NCBI GenBank assembly: GCA_006212045.1
Contig: PZPK01000026.1
Location: forward strand, 1 to 64,000
Origin: Oleiphilus sp.
GTDB taxonomy: Bacteria > Pseudomonadota > Gammaproteobacteria > Pseudomonadales > Oleiphilaceae
Direction of reading: 5' to 3'
DNA length: 64,000 nt
Position 1 is the first letter of the stretch; each line of letters begins with the position of its first letter. The notes beneath the pieces are model-generated. The model did not search any database. It was not told the DNA's origin and worked only from the letters and a program-made list of their open reading frames with translations. Positions 17,355 to 26,075 of this stretch are shown here, in pieces. Position numbers and translations under genes: made by a program.

Positions 17355-18016
17355 GTGTCACTACCCTGGCTGCTGAACGAATCCCTGAAGATAAGCTCCT
17401 CGATCCGTTTACGTTGTTCCCAGCCTCGCATTTCCAGTTCCGGCTGGTCATAGAATTTATCAACATAGCCAAGACAAAGATATGCGACGAATTTCTGATG
17501 ACGGCTGGCGCCCAGCAACGCTTCCATTTTTTTGCGGTCTAGAATACTGACCCACCCCATGCCGACGTTGAGCGCGCGAGCCATCAGCCACATATTCTGG
17601 ATCGCGCAGACCGTTGAGTACTCACCAACAACCGGCATACTGGTTTGCCCAAGAATAGCCTCATCGCTGTGCTGATAAAAAACAGCCAGATTGACGGGCG
17701 CTTCCAGGATACCTTCGAGCTTAAGTTGCTGGTATTGCTGTCTTCGCTGATCTTCAAACTGTTTCGCGGCTTCGGTATTTTCTTCAGCAAAGATCTTGGC
17801 AACTCCCTGTTTCGTCTCTCTGTTCCGAATGTCGATGATGCGCCAAGGCTGGGAAAAACCTACCGAGGGAGCCAGCAACCCGGCATGCAATATCTGATCG
17901 AGAACCTGCTCTTCAAGTGGCGTATTCAGAAAACGATTGCCACGGACGTCGCGGCGTAAACGCATGATTTCCTCGAGTATTCGCTGTTCATGGTGTTCAA
18001 ATTCCCGATGGCCCAT
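17345..18016 (-). CDS. bluB: 5,6-dimethylbenzimidazole synthase BluB
   Basis: From the ATG at 18016 (AGGAAA upstream) the product is 223 aa. It is a nitroreductase-fold enzyme that breaks FMNH2 with oxygen to give 5,6-dimethylbenzimidazole, the lower ligand of cobalamin. Family features are RRDVRGNRFLNTPLEEQVLDQILHAG, the flavin-binding APSVGFSQPWRIIDI segment, YSTVCAIQNMWLMARALNVGMGWVS and a terminal WEQRKRI. No cobalamin riboswitch or cob genes are seen nearby, so the gene may serve a scavenging pathway. A short unknown gene overlaps its 3' end. Confidence 0.88.
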   Translation of the reverse strand: MGHREFEHHEQRILEEIMRLRRDVRGNRFLNTPLEEQVLDQILHAGLLAPSVGFSQPWRIIDIRNRETKQGVAKIFAEENTEAAKQFEDQRRQQYQQLKLEGILEAPVNLAVFYQHSDEAILGQTSMPVVGEYSTVCAIQNMWLMARALNVGMGWVSILDRKKMEALLGASRHQKFVAYLCLGYVDKFYDQPELEMRGWEQRKRIEELIFRDSFSSQGSDTCT

Positions 18017-18252
18017 TTGTTTTCCTGTGGCATACAAAACACGCAATTGTAGCGCCCTGACTTTGATACGTCAGATGGAATCTTGCCTGATAGCGTTGAA
18101 CTGCACAAAAAGTAATCGCTTTAGTCTGAAATAGTCTTTTCAAAAACTTTTCGAGCGGGTCTATGCTGCTGTCATAGAGTCTGACCGTAAAGCCGGTTGG
18201 AAACGAATCAGCGAACACAGAAAGCGGAGCAAAAGCCGCAGGAGGCGAAAAT

Positions 18253-18738
18253 ATGAAACATGCATATTATTTGTCAGATGATTTGGACGAGTTGGAAAAG
18301 GTGCACGACGAGTTACTCGATTGTGGGCTGAAGGACCGGCAGATCCATGTATTGAGCGAGCAGGAAGCAGAAGTTCAGAAGCATCATATGCGTAACGTCA
18401 ACTCGATCGGCAAGACCGGTATGCTGGCATTTATGGTGAGAGGGGCCTTGGTTGGCTGTGTCCTGGCGGCCGCAGTGATTGGTTTATCCTATCTGATGGG
18501 CGTTTCCAGTTCCGTATGGATGGCACCATTTATTTTTGCCGCAGTCGCGGCGGTAGGCTTTTCAGTTTGGGAAGCCGGGCTAATGGGCTTGCATCGTTGG
18601 AACAGCCGCTATGAAGGCTTTCAGGACGAGCTGCATCAGGGAGAGCACATGCTGATACTGGACTATGATCGTCAGCAGCAGAGCTACGTGGAATCGGTGC
18701 TGGGCAAGCATCCGAAGGTATGCTCGGTGCAACCCTGA
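18253..18738 (+). CDS. Hypothetical membrane protein with two central helices
   Basis: A 161-aa protein with a soluble N-terminal half (MKHAYYLSDDLDELEKVHDELLDCG, resembling a small alpha/beta regulatory domain), two transmembrane helices (about 62-82, GALVGCVLAAAVIGLSYLMG, and 88-110) and a cytoplasmic tail. This layout, in which a ferredoxin-like N-domain precedes a membrane hairpin, occurs in proteins annotated loosely as magnesium-transporter-like. No function is known to me. AGGAGGCG lies upstream of the ATG. It is monocistronic. Confidence 0.65.
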   Translation: MKHAYYLSDDLDELEKVHDELLDCGLKDRQIHVLSEQEAEVQKHHMRNVNSIGKTGMLAFMVRGALVGCVLAAAVIGLSYLMGVSSSVWMAPFIFAAVAAVGFSVWEAGLMGLHRWNSRYEGFQDELHQGEHMLILDYDRQQQSYVESVLGKHPKVCSVQP

Positions 18739-18887
18739 ACCTGCCGAAATGCGTTGTTAGTGGGCAATATGCCAAATCGTTATTGAGGACGGAAATAAGG
18801 CTGTTCATGCGGCATGAGCCTGCATACTTGATTAAATGACTCCGGGTCATTAGTATGGTGTTTCCATAACTGCATGATCCGGAGTGA

Positions 18888-19721
18888 GTGGCGGTGTCGG
18901 CCTTTAAACGTTTCGTTCCCATTGTCATCAGCCTGTCGCTGGCAGCTTGCGCAAGTCTGCCGAAAGTCGCACCGGCAACCCTGGCAGAAAATGCGCAACA
19001 GTGTGTTGTGCTGGTGCATGGCCTCTGGCGCAGTGGCGCGGCGATGGATGTGATCGCACGCGACTTGAGTCACTATGGCTATATCACCGAGATTGTGGAT
19101 TATCCCTCGACCTCAGCCGGTATCCCCGAGTTGGCTGAACAGTACCTCCATAAAAGTGTTGAAGATTGTCGAAGCCGCAAAGTCACCCAGATTCATATGG
19201 TCAGTCATTCCATGGGCGGCATTATTGTTCGCCAGTACTTACAAACTCATATACTACCGGAAGGAAGCAAAGTCGTGATGATGAGCCCCCCGAACCAAGG
19301 CTCGGAATTAAGCACTTACTTTGCCGATAGCTGGTGGTATGAATGGTTAGTCGGTCCGGCGGGAGCGTCTCTGCGCCAGGACGACGAAGGTATTGTCTCT
19401 GGACTGGCTCCGATTCAAGCCGACGTTGGTGTGATTGCCGCTTATCGAAGCTGGAGTCTCTGGCCGGAAAGCTGGTTGCCAAGCCCTAACGATGGCACAG
19501 TATCACTGAAAAGTATGGTGCTGGATGAAATGGATGATATGGCTTTTGTGAATGCCGGGCATGCCATGATGCGCTATAACGATGAAACGCATCGCTTGAT
19601 TCGTAGCTTTCTGAAACATGGACAGTTTGAGAAAGGTGCAGAATCGGAATGGCCTGCCAGCCATGCAAACATACTCAGGTCAGTATCGCGTTCAGCGCAG
19701 CCCGAAGCTCCGGAAATTTAA
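18888..19721 (+). CDS. Alpha/beta-hydrolase lipoprotein (lipase-like)
   Basis: A 277-aa exported alpha/beta hydrolase. A lipoprotein signal (VISLSLAACAS, lipobox LAAC) is followed by CVVLVHGLWRSGAAMDV (oxyanion HG), the nucleophile elbow MVSHSMGGII (Ser in S-H-S-M-G), a strand with MMSPPNQGSEL and a terminal NAGHAMMRY His. It resembles PGAP1-like and cell-envelope lipases. The start is GTG at 18888 with CCGGAG close upstream, and GTG 18894 is possible. The substrate is unknown, but a lipid ester is likely. It overlaps the convergent epimerase gene by 47 bases. Confidence 0.82.
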   Translation: MAVSAFKRFVPIVISLSLAACASLPKVAPATLAENAQQCVVLVHGLWRSGAAMDVIARDLSHYGYITEIVDYPSTSAGIPELAEQYLHKSVEDCRSRKVTQIHMVSHSMGGIIVRQYLQTHILPEGSKVVMMSPPNQGSELSTYFADSWWYEWLVGPAGASLRQDDEGIVSGLAPIQADVGVIAAYRSWSLWPESWLPSPNDGTVSLKSMVLDEMDDMAFVNAGHAMMRYNDETHRLIRSFLKHGQFEKGAESEWPASHANILRSVSRSAQPEAPEI

Positions 19722-20577
19722 ATTCAAAGCCAGCGGTATTTACTTTTGATGGAACGGCGCGTTGCCCTTTCAGCAAAATTTCTTCTGCGAATTCGCCCAG
19801 CATCAGTTTGGCAATACCTGTCGGCATGTGTGCAAAGCAGGGGCGACGCAGGGTTTTAGCCAGCGCTCGCGCAAAATCAGCTTGTGGCAGTGCCTGAGGA
19901 GCCGCGGCATTCACGGGGCCGGAAATGTTGCTGTGCTCTAATGACCACTCGATCAGGCGAATTAAATCCAGCCTGTGAATCCAGCTCCATACCTGTTCAC
20001 CGCTTCCCAGTTTTCCGCCCAGACCAAGGCGATAGGGCAGTAACATCGCTGCCAGGGGCCCGCCATCGGCTTCCAGGACGATACCAATGCGCACCAGAAC
20101 AAGGCGCTCTGAACATTGCGTAGCTTTGGCTGCAGCCTCTTCCCATTGTTTGCAAAGCTGGTGGCTGAAACTTTCTACCGGGGCTGAATTTTCATCTAAT
20201 GGCTGGTCTGACTGCGGGCCATACCAGCCCACTGCCGATCCATTCACCCAAACCTTAAGCGTCGCCTGTCGATGAATTAGCCAGTGCGTCAACTGCTCGG
20301 TGGTTTTGACGCGCGAGTCGATCAGTATCTGCTTCTGCTTGGCATTCCAGCGCTTGGCATCCAGTGATTCGCCAGCCAGATTGATGACCCCGTACAAATC
20401 GAGGGCTTCCGGCAGGCTATCCAGATCACTGAAATAATGCAGTTGTGCGCTATTTTTGGCCTGCCAGCGTTGTGCATGCCGCGTCCATACATAAATCTGG
20501 TAGCCTCGTTCCAGCAAGTGTCGAACAAGTGCCTGACCGATGAAGCCGGTACCGCCGGTTACGAGGAGTTGGCGCAT
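19675..20577 (-). CDS. TIGR01777-type NAD(P)-binding epimerase
   Basis: A 300-aa short-chain dehydrogenase of the SDR39U1/YfcH (TIGR01777) kind. It has the glycine-rich TGGTGFIGQALVRHL dinucleotide motif at residue 7, GVINLAGESL, the RWNAKQKQILIDSRVKTTEQL segment, SAVGWYGPQSD and a C-terminal RPCFAHMPTGIAKLMLGEFAEEIL tail typical of the family. The physiological substrate is not established for this family. The coding 3' end overlaps the lipase-like gene on the other strand, and the start is 189 codons away from no obvious operon partner; the gene upstream is the TonB receptor, 27 bases away. Confidence 0.85.
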   Translation of the reverse strand: MRQLLVTGGTGFIGQALVRHLLERGYQIYVWTRHAQRWQAKNSAQLHYFSDLDSLPEALDLYGVINLAGESLDAKRWNAKQKQILIDSRVKTTEQLTHWLIHRQATLKVWVNGSAVGWYGPQSDQPLDENSAPVESFSHQLCKQWEEAAAKATQCSERLVLVRIGIVLEADGGPLAAMLLPYRLGLGGKLGSGEQVWSWIHRLDLIRLIEWSLEHSNISGPVNAAAPQALPQADFARALAKTLRRPCFAHMPTGIAKLMLGEFAEEILLKGQRAVPSKVNTAGFEFKFPELRAALNAILT

Positions 20578-20603
20578 GCGTTGAGCCCTATGTCATGAGG
20601 CAA

Positions 20604-22769
20604 TTAGAAGTTGAGTTGCAGCCCGGCCGTAATTTGACGTGCGAAGTCCGGTATGCCGCCTTCAGCATTGTAGACGGAAGGCAGGGTATTGTCTTTATTC
20701 CAGAGGTTGCGAACGGTCAGATACAGATGATTTTGGGATGAAGATTTTCCTGGCAGCCGGTAACGCAGCCCAATATCGGTTCGGTAATAGTTCCCGGACT
20801 TGTCCGAAATATCCATTCCGAGTGTGTCAGATTGGCGATAGCTGGCCATGATGCGTTCATGCAGGGTTAGAAGTAAAGGCAGATCGGGTAATTGGTACTG
20901 AAGGTCGAAGGTCAGAAGCCACTTTGGAAAAGCGCCGTATTCAAGATCGGAATCCTTGTTTCTAGACCTGACGTAACTGCTGGCTGATTGCAGTGTCCAG
21001 CGCTCTATCTGGTGACGAGTGCTGAGTTCGAGACCATAGGCCGCATTCTTTCCTGTATTGACATACTGGTTGTCATTGCCGCTGCCAGTTGGGGTCAGGA
21101 TGATGGCATCGTCCCAATGACTGCTGAACGCGGTCAGCTGCGTTTGGCCATTGTGATGACTGAAGATATTAATCCATTCATAGGTATCAATTTCACTGGG
21201 TTTAATATGCGGGTTGGGCACAGCGCCATCCACGCCACCTTCGCTTTCAATCGCAGTGGGAGCCCTGAATGCATGTCCATACAGCCATTTGCTCACCCAG
21301 TCCGGATTGACGCGATAAATCAGCCCAAGGCGTGGGGACCGGTGGGAACTAATGTCGGAATAGTCGTCGATGCGCATGCCGTAAACCAGTTGCCATTTTT
21401 GGTCGAGGAACTCCGTACTACCCTGCAAGAAGGCAAAGCGAATGGTGCGTTTTTTTCCCTCGTGGGAGCTTGTGCCATCTACATAAACGTCATTATCCGG
21501 GGATATGCGTCGAAAATAACTTTGTTTAATCTTGAGCTGGTCAATACCAATCCCATAAACAAATTTGGTGTCGAATGTATCAAAGGCCTGATTAAAATGG
21601 CTTTCAAAACCACTACGTCTCTCCTTGCTACCTTGGGAGAGTTCATGCGGGCAATAAAAAGGGTAAACAGCGGCTGGATCTGGTTCTGTCAGGCAGGAAA
21701 ACGGCCCGAATGTCTCCAGATAGCGCCGGTTGTCGAAGCGCCATTCCTGTTTCGACTCCCAATGATATACCTGAGCCGAGACTTCCAGTGAATCTGACAA
21801 TTGTCGCGCATAGTCTACTTGTCCGAGCCAAAAATCCGAATCCTGATCACTATGATCGAGATCTCTTACCACACTTGCACTGGAAAGATTTGCTGTGTCC
21901 GCAAAACCAACGAAAAACTGGGTACCAATACCGGCCTGATCTGCTGATTCATAGTGGCTTGTATAGGTATTGAGGCGCCAATACCCATTGAGCAGATCAC
22001 CCGTCTCATAAGTTAAAAATGCACTGACATCGCTGAAACTGTGCTCTCGCGTACCGGCTTCCCTTTCACTGGAATAGGGGTTGGTGTATGCATACTCTAT
22101 CCCCTGGCGTCCCTGGTGCTGCGTCGCAATGCCGCTATGCAGACGACCTTCCCCAAGCGAACTTGAGCTTAACCATCTGGTCGCAGTATAGGAGGGAGCG
22201 CCGGTGTCCACACGAACCTCGTCGTGGTCCTTGTCGAAGTTGCGTGTCTGGTAGGCCAGCACGCCGTGAAAAGCATCGCTGCCATAGAGGGTACTCCCTG
22301 GGCCTCTAATGACCTCAATTCGGTCCAGAAGGCCCAGACTGATAATGGGTTTATCGTAGAACGACGTGCCAAAGGTGAGCGTGTTCAGAGGCACGCCATC
22401 CAGCATATTGGTGACACTGCGTACTGACAGTTCTGTCGCATAACCCCGAATGGCGATGGCCTCGGCACCACCCCAGGTGGGCATGGCGAGCACCGAAGGC
22501 ACCGATTCGAGCGCATCTCCAACACGACGCGCGCCTCGGTTTTCCCAGTCCTCGTGTTTCAGAAGGGAAACACTGGAGGCAACATCCAGTTCAGAGGCTT
22601 CAAAGACCGATGCCACGCTCAGCTTGATATTGACCAGCTCTGCCAACGATAGCTCAAACAGCGATGACTCAGCCTGTTCGGCAAAGGTGTGTGGTGCGTG
22701 GCAAAATACCAGAGCCACGAAAAGCAGCGTGCGGGCGAGATACCGGTTTGTTTTTGTTCTAAGTAGCAT
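20604..22769 (-). CDS. TonB-dependent outer-membrane receptor
   Basis: A 721-aa outer-membrane receptor with a signal peptide (LLFVALVFCHAPHTFA), a plug domain (VGDALESVPSVLAMPTWGG, AIAIRGYATE, RIEVIRGPGSTLYGSDAFHGVL) and a long beta-barrel that ends with the aromatic terminal strand ...QITAGLQLNF. The pre-plug region reads LFELSLAELVNIKLSVASVF, common to a large uncharacterised subgroup. The substrate cannot be assigned. The neighbours do not include siderophore genes, and bluB lies 2.6 kb away without any B12 riboswitch before this receptor. An eight-base inverted repeat lies 46-68 bases upstream of the start. Confidence 0.88.
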   Translation of the reverse strand: MLLRTKTNRYLARTLLFVALVFCHAPHTFAEQAESSLFELSLAELVNIKLSVASVFEASELDVASSVSLLKHEDWENRGARRVGDALESVPSVLAMPTWGGAEAIAIRGYATELSVRSVTNMLDGVPLNTLTFGTSFYDKPIISLGLLDRIEVIRGPGSTLYGSDAFHGVLAYQTRNFDKDHDEVRVDTGAPSYTATRWLSSSSLGEGRLHSGIATQHQGRQGIEYAYTNPYSSEREAGTREHSFSDVSAFLTYETGDLLNGYWRLNTYTSHYESADQAGIGTQFFVGFADTANLSSASVVRDLDHSDQDSDFWLGQVDYARQLSDSLEVSAQVYHWESKQEWRFDNRRYLETFGPFSCLTEPDPAAVYPFYCPHELSQGSKERRSGFESHFNQAFDTFDTKFVYGIGIDQLKIKQSYFRRISPDNDVYVDGTSSHEGKKRTIRFAFLQGSTEFLDQKWQLVYGMRIDDYSDISSHRSPRLGLIYRVNPDWVSKWLYGHAFRAPTAIESEGGVDGAVPNPHIKPSEIDTYEWINIFSHHNGQTQLTAFSSHWDDAIILTPTGSGNDNQYVNTGKNAAYGLELSTRHQIERWTLQSASSYVRSRNKDSDLEYGAFPKWLLTFDLQYQLPDLPLLLTLHERIMASYRQSDTLGMDISDKSGNYYRTDIGLRYRLPGKSSSQNHLYLTVRNLWNKDNTLPSVYNAEGGIPDFARQITAGLQLNF

Positions 22770-22814
22770 GGTAAGTGGCCAGTGAAAGCGTTCTTTTCAC
22801 TATAGCCAAGATTG

Positions 22815-22837
22815 CTGCTCTTTGCAGACAAGAGCAG
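22815..22837. promoter_or_regulatory. Inverted repeat upstream of the TonB receptor
   Basis: CTGCTCTT (22815-22822) and AAGAGCAG (22830-22837) form a perfect eight-base inverted repeat with a seven-base spacer, in the leader or promoter of the receptor gene. It could be an operator or an mRNA hairpin. It does not match a Fur box or a cobalamin riboswitch. Confidence 0.45.
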
Positions 22838-22914
22838 ATTTATATTGCCCGCATTGGCAACTACCCGGAAAACGACTTCACGCCCCCTCTATGCTACTCC
22901 GGTGTTGTGCCTTT

Positions 22915-23772
22915 CTAACCGGCTTCAGCGACATCGTATTGTGCCTGGTACTCCTTTTCTTTCCATTGGGTTACCAGGTCACGGTTGTCATGTTGCCAGG
23001 GGTGAAAGTCGGTTCGAAAATACTCTCCATAAGGGCCACGCAGTCGCCTTACCAGGCCTTCCTTGCCGAACATAAACTGGTAGTAGCCGCGAATATCGCG
23101 CCAGCTAGGGATGGTTTTGGACCACCAAAGCAATAGCATCATGTACTTGGCTGTGCGCGCTGAAAACAGAGCAGTGGCCAGTTTTTGGGTACGCCAAAGC
23201 AGTTTACGGTCGCCGACACAGGACATGTACAGGTCGAAAGCGACGCTCTTATGCTCAATTTCTTCGACGGCATGCCAGCGCAGCAGGGAGGCGATGGTAT
23301 CGTCCATGCCTCTCAGTATATTGGGGTTGGTCAGAAACTCGTGCGCCAGGATCGCTGTCTGATGCTCAAATCCGACCGTAAAGGCCAGGCGAGTACGCGC
23401 ATCCCGCCCACGTAAAGACTTTGCCAGATCCTTTTCAAAAACTTTTTCGACACCCAGCGCATCAAAACCCAGGGTGGTGAGTACCTTGTTGAAGTCCCTG
23501 TGCTGCTTGCTGTGGTGGGCCTCCTGTCCGATAAAGCCCCGGATCTGGCGCTGCATTTCCGGGTCGGTTACCTGCTTCTGGTGCAAGCGGACAGAGTGAA
23601 TAAACTCGGCCTCTCCCGCTGGAAAGGTTGCCGACAACGCTGCGATATAGGCGGATTTCAGGACATTGTTGTCGAAGAACGCGCGTTGCTCGACGTTTGC
23701 ATAAGGGAACTGCATACGACGGGGACGAACGTCGACGGGTGTATGGTTTACGGGTTGACTTGGCATGCTCAT
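22915..23772 (-). CDS. Predicted metal-dependent hydrolase (PF10118)
   Basis: A 285-aa protein of the PF10118 family of predicted metal-dependent hydrolases. Metal-ligand candidates lie in EAEFIHSVRLHQ, the GQEAHHSKQHRDFN segment, AILAHEFL and the WHAVEEIEHKSVAFDLY segment. The spacing of E and H residues is like a ferritin-type di-iron helical bundle. Members often lie beside AraC-type regulators and lipid-related genes. Here the next gene is such a regulator, divergently transcribed 150 bases away. The reaction catalysed is not known. Confidence 0.82.
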   Translation of the reverse strand: MSMPSQPVNHTPVDVRPRRMQFPYANVEQRAFFDNNVLKSAYIAALSATFPAGEAEFIHSVRLHQKQVTDPEMQRQIRGFIGQEAHHSKQHRDFNKVLTTLGFDALGVEKVFEKDLAKSLRGRDARTRLAFTVGFEHQTAILAHEFLTNPNILRGMDDTIASLLRWHAVEEIEHKSVAFDLYMSCVGDRKLLWRTQKLATALFSARTAKYMMLLLWWSKTIPSWRDIRGYYQFMFGKEGLVRRLRGPYGEYFRTDFHPWQHDNRDLVTQWKEKEYQAQYDVAEAG

Positions 23773-23924
23773 AAGGTCTCACCTTTTGATTTTCAGGGCT
23801 GCACAGGTATGGATTCGTCGCACCAGCGGATTTTTGTTTTCCGCTGTTTGGGTATGTTCGGCAATTGTGCGCACTTGAAACAGGTGCTACGGTATCAATG
23901 CAATGGTTATTTGAGCTCAAACTG

Positions 23925-24956
23925 ATGACGACACCCAATGCAGAACAGTTTTTATCGGCTGGTGAGTATCTGGCAGTGGTGCGTGATTTTGCTCTGAGCA
24001 AAGGCATCTCACCCGCCCAGTTGCTGGAAGGGAGCCAGATCCAGTGGCAGGACTTAATTCATCCGCCCGAGCTGGTCAACAATCTGATCGTAAACAAGGT
24101 CGGCATCAATCTCTTTGCCTACCTTGAAAATCCGGTTGCTGATGCCACTGAATTCGGCTTACGGATGACGGCAGCCAGTCATGGTGCGCTTGGCCTTGCT
24201 GTGCAATACGCCAATAATCTTGATGAGGCCTATGACATCCTCAAGCATTTCTACAATACCCGGATTAACTCTCAGGACGTGAGAATTCAGGAAACTTCCG
24301 GGGACATCAGGGTCTTTCTGGAGAACAAATTTGTTGATGAAGAGGTCGGGCCCGCGGTGCAACAGTTTTTTGATCTGGCAACGCTGGTGAGCATCGCAAC
24401 AAATACCTTTCATGCTCTGGATATGACCGGACTGCGCGGGCAAATTCGACTGTTAATCAATACCCCTGAGCCAAGGTTTTTCCCGCATGCTTCATTAGAG
24501 GGCATTAAAACCCTGTTTGAGCAGGAGACGATGGAGCTTCGTTTGCCGGTGGCATGGAAATCAGCACCGCTGCGCGCGGCAAACCCGGCGGTAGTGGAGG
24601 CAGCGCTGGAAACCTGCGAACAGGAATTGCAGCGTATTGCTCCCAATGACTGGCTCGAGCAAGTAAAGCAATTTCTATTGAGGGAGCTTTCAACGATGCC
24701 TTCCCTGAATGACATCGCCGCGCAATTCTACATGTCGCCGGCGACCTTTAAACGGCGTCTGGCCGAATATGGTGTTTCCTACTAGGATGTCAAGAACGAG
24801 CTGCGTCTCGCTCAAGCACTGAGCCTGATGCAGCAGCCTGGCAGCTCTGTAGAACTGGTCGCGGAACAGCTCGGATTCAGCGACGCTTCCAATTTTACCA
24901 AAGCCTTTAAAACCTGGACCGGGAAGACGCCCAGGCAATATTCTGAAACACGCTAG
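23925..24956 (+). pseudogene. AraC-family regulator interrupted by an in-frame amber codon
   Basis: A frame of 344 codons from the ATG at 23925 encodes an AraC-type regulator with an N-terminal ligand-sensing domain of the arabinose-binding-like (OruR) kind and a C-terminal double helix-turn-helix. It is interrupted by TAG at 24783-24785, after LNDIAAQFYMSPATFKRRLAEYGVSY. The reading frame stays open afterwards for 56 codons (DVKNELRLAQAL..., VAEQLGFSDASNFTKAFKTW, TGKTPRQYSE) and reaches the normal end. Family proteins have Gln at this place, so a CAG-to-TAG change is the simple explanation. The product would lose the second helix-turn-helix. It is divergent from the metal-dependent hydrolase, probably its target. 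Confidence 0.85.
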
Positions 24957-24984
24957 CGCAGCTTCTCTAAACGTCTATCAGGCT

Positions 24985-25437
24985 TTATTTGCTTGCTGAG
25001 CTGACAAGCTTGCTCAGTGCGTTTTCCATTTTTTTCAGAATCTCTTCGCAGCCTCGCACCCCGTGCCTGTCTGCCAGATAGGATGGGCTGTTGTAGGATA
25101 GCCACACCTGTCCCTTGTCATCCTCCCAGGCCAGGGCTTTCTGAGGCAAATCCAGCGCGATACTCTGTTGACAGCGCATCAAGGGGCTACCCATGTTCGG
25201 GTTGCCAAAAATAAGCAGCTCGGTAGGGCGAAGCGATTGGCCTGCTTTCTCGGCATTTTCTGAATGTTTGATGCGCGTAAATACAGTCAATCCTTTGGTG
25301 TCGAGAATCTGTTCCAGCTTGTCGAGGCTCGCTTCGACACTGTGCTTACTTTTGATGGACTCCATGCCTGTTGCTGCAACTGCGGCAGTTGAAACCGCTA
25401 GCAGAATAAGCAGACTGCAAATGGATAGATATTTCAT
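24985..25437 (-). CDS. DUF302 exported protein
   Basis: The ATG at 25437 has GAGAGGTC upstream and gives a 150-aa protein with a cleavable signal peptide (MKYLSICSLLILLAVSTAAVAATG). The DUF302 domain is recognised by SVEASLDKLEQILDTKGLTVFTRIKHSENAEKAG, LRPTELLIFGNPNMGSPLM and QKALAWEDDKGQVWLSYNSP. DUF302 proteins are small periplasmic or cytosolic dimers of unknown function. The frame extends upstream to 25479 but without family similarity. It is monocistronic. Confidence 0.88.
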   Translation of the reverse strand: MKYLSICSLLILLAVSTAAVAATGMESIKSKHSVEASLDKLEQILDTKGLTVFTRIKHSENAEKAGQSLRPTELLIFGNPNMGSPLMRCQQSIALDLPQKALAWEDDKGQVWLSYNSPSYLADRHGVRGCEEILKKMENALSKLVSSASK

Positions 25438-25514
25438 GATGACCTCTCTCTGTTGCATGGAAATACTTGAATGGAACAATCTGTCTGGCTTTACCTCTGG
25501 CTCCAGTGCATCGT

Positions 25515-25994
25515 TTAGCCTCGATCATCACAAATGTCGATAAAACATGCACTGGTAAGCTGCGCCAGATCGGCTGGCGCCAAACATAATTCCAGGCCGC
25601 GTCGACCGCCGCTGACTGCGATTTCACTCAGTGCCTGAGCCGAGACATCAATGACGGTGTCCAGTTTCTTTTTCTGTGCCAGAGGACTCACACCTCCGGG
25701 AACATAACCGGTACTTCGTTGCAGGTCCAGCGGATCGGCCATGGCTGCTTTTTTTGCCTTGAAGGCCGCAGCTGCTTTTTTCATATTCAGTTGACGCCCC
25801 GCTGGCAAAAGCGCAATGGCATTCCTGTGATTGTCCAGCCGGATCATCAGGGTTTTGAATACCATGTCTGCCTGGAGCCCGAGTTTATCAACGGCCTCCA
25901 GGGCATAGGAATCTGCTCCGGGCTGATGCGCGTATTGTAAAAGGCGATAGGGAATCTTCTTTGAATCAAGAAGTCCAACCGCGGGTGTCGACAT
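25515..25994 (-). CDS. ybaK: YbaK-type Cys-tRNA(Pro) deacylase
   Basis: A 159-aa editing protein of the YbaK/EbsC family, which hydrolyses Cys mischarged on tRNA-Pro. The conserved features are a Lys in DMVFKTLMIRLD, the RQLNMKKAAAAFKAKKAAMADP segment, GYVPGGVSPLAQKKKLDTVID and the closing RRGLELCLAPADLAQLT. Length equals E. coli YbaK. It acts free in the cytoplasm with prolyl-tRNA synthetase. It is probably transcribed alone. Confidence 0.93.
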   Translation of the reverse strand: MSTPAVGLLDSKKIPYRLLQYAHQPGADSYALEAVDKLGLQADMVFKTLMIRLDNHRNAIALLPAGRQLNMKKAAAAFKAKKAAMADPLDLQRSTGYVPGGVSPLAQKKKLDTVIDVSAQALSEIAVSGGRRGLELCLAPADLAQLTSACFIDICDDRG

Positions 25995-26075
25995 AGTGCT
26001 TCGTTCCGAATTAAGGTAACCATGGTTGGCATAAGCTTAACACTCAACATAAATCAGAAGTGATGGGGCAGGCAA

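Noticed and set aside
20988-21791. Open frame of 267 codons antisense to the TonB receptor
   Set aside because: It is a shadow of the beta-barrel coding sequence; composition is that of the opposite strand of a real gene.
22770-22914. Cobalamin riboswitch before the TonB receptor
   Set aside because: BluB nearby made this worth checking, but no B12 box or the required long structured leader is visible.
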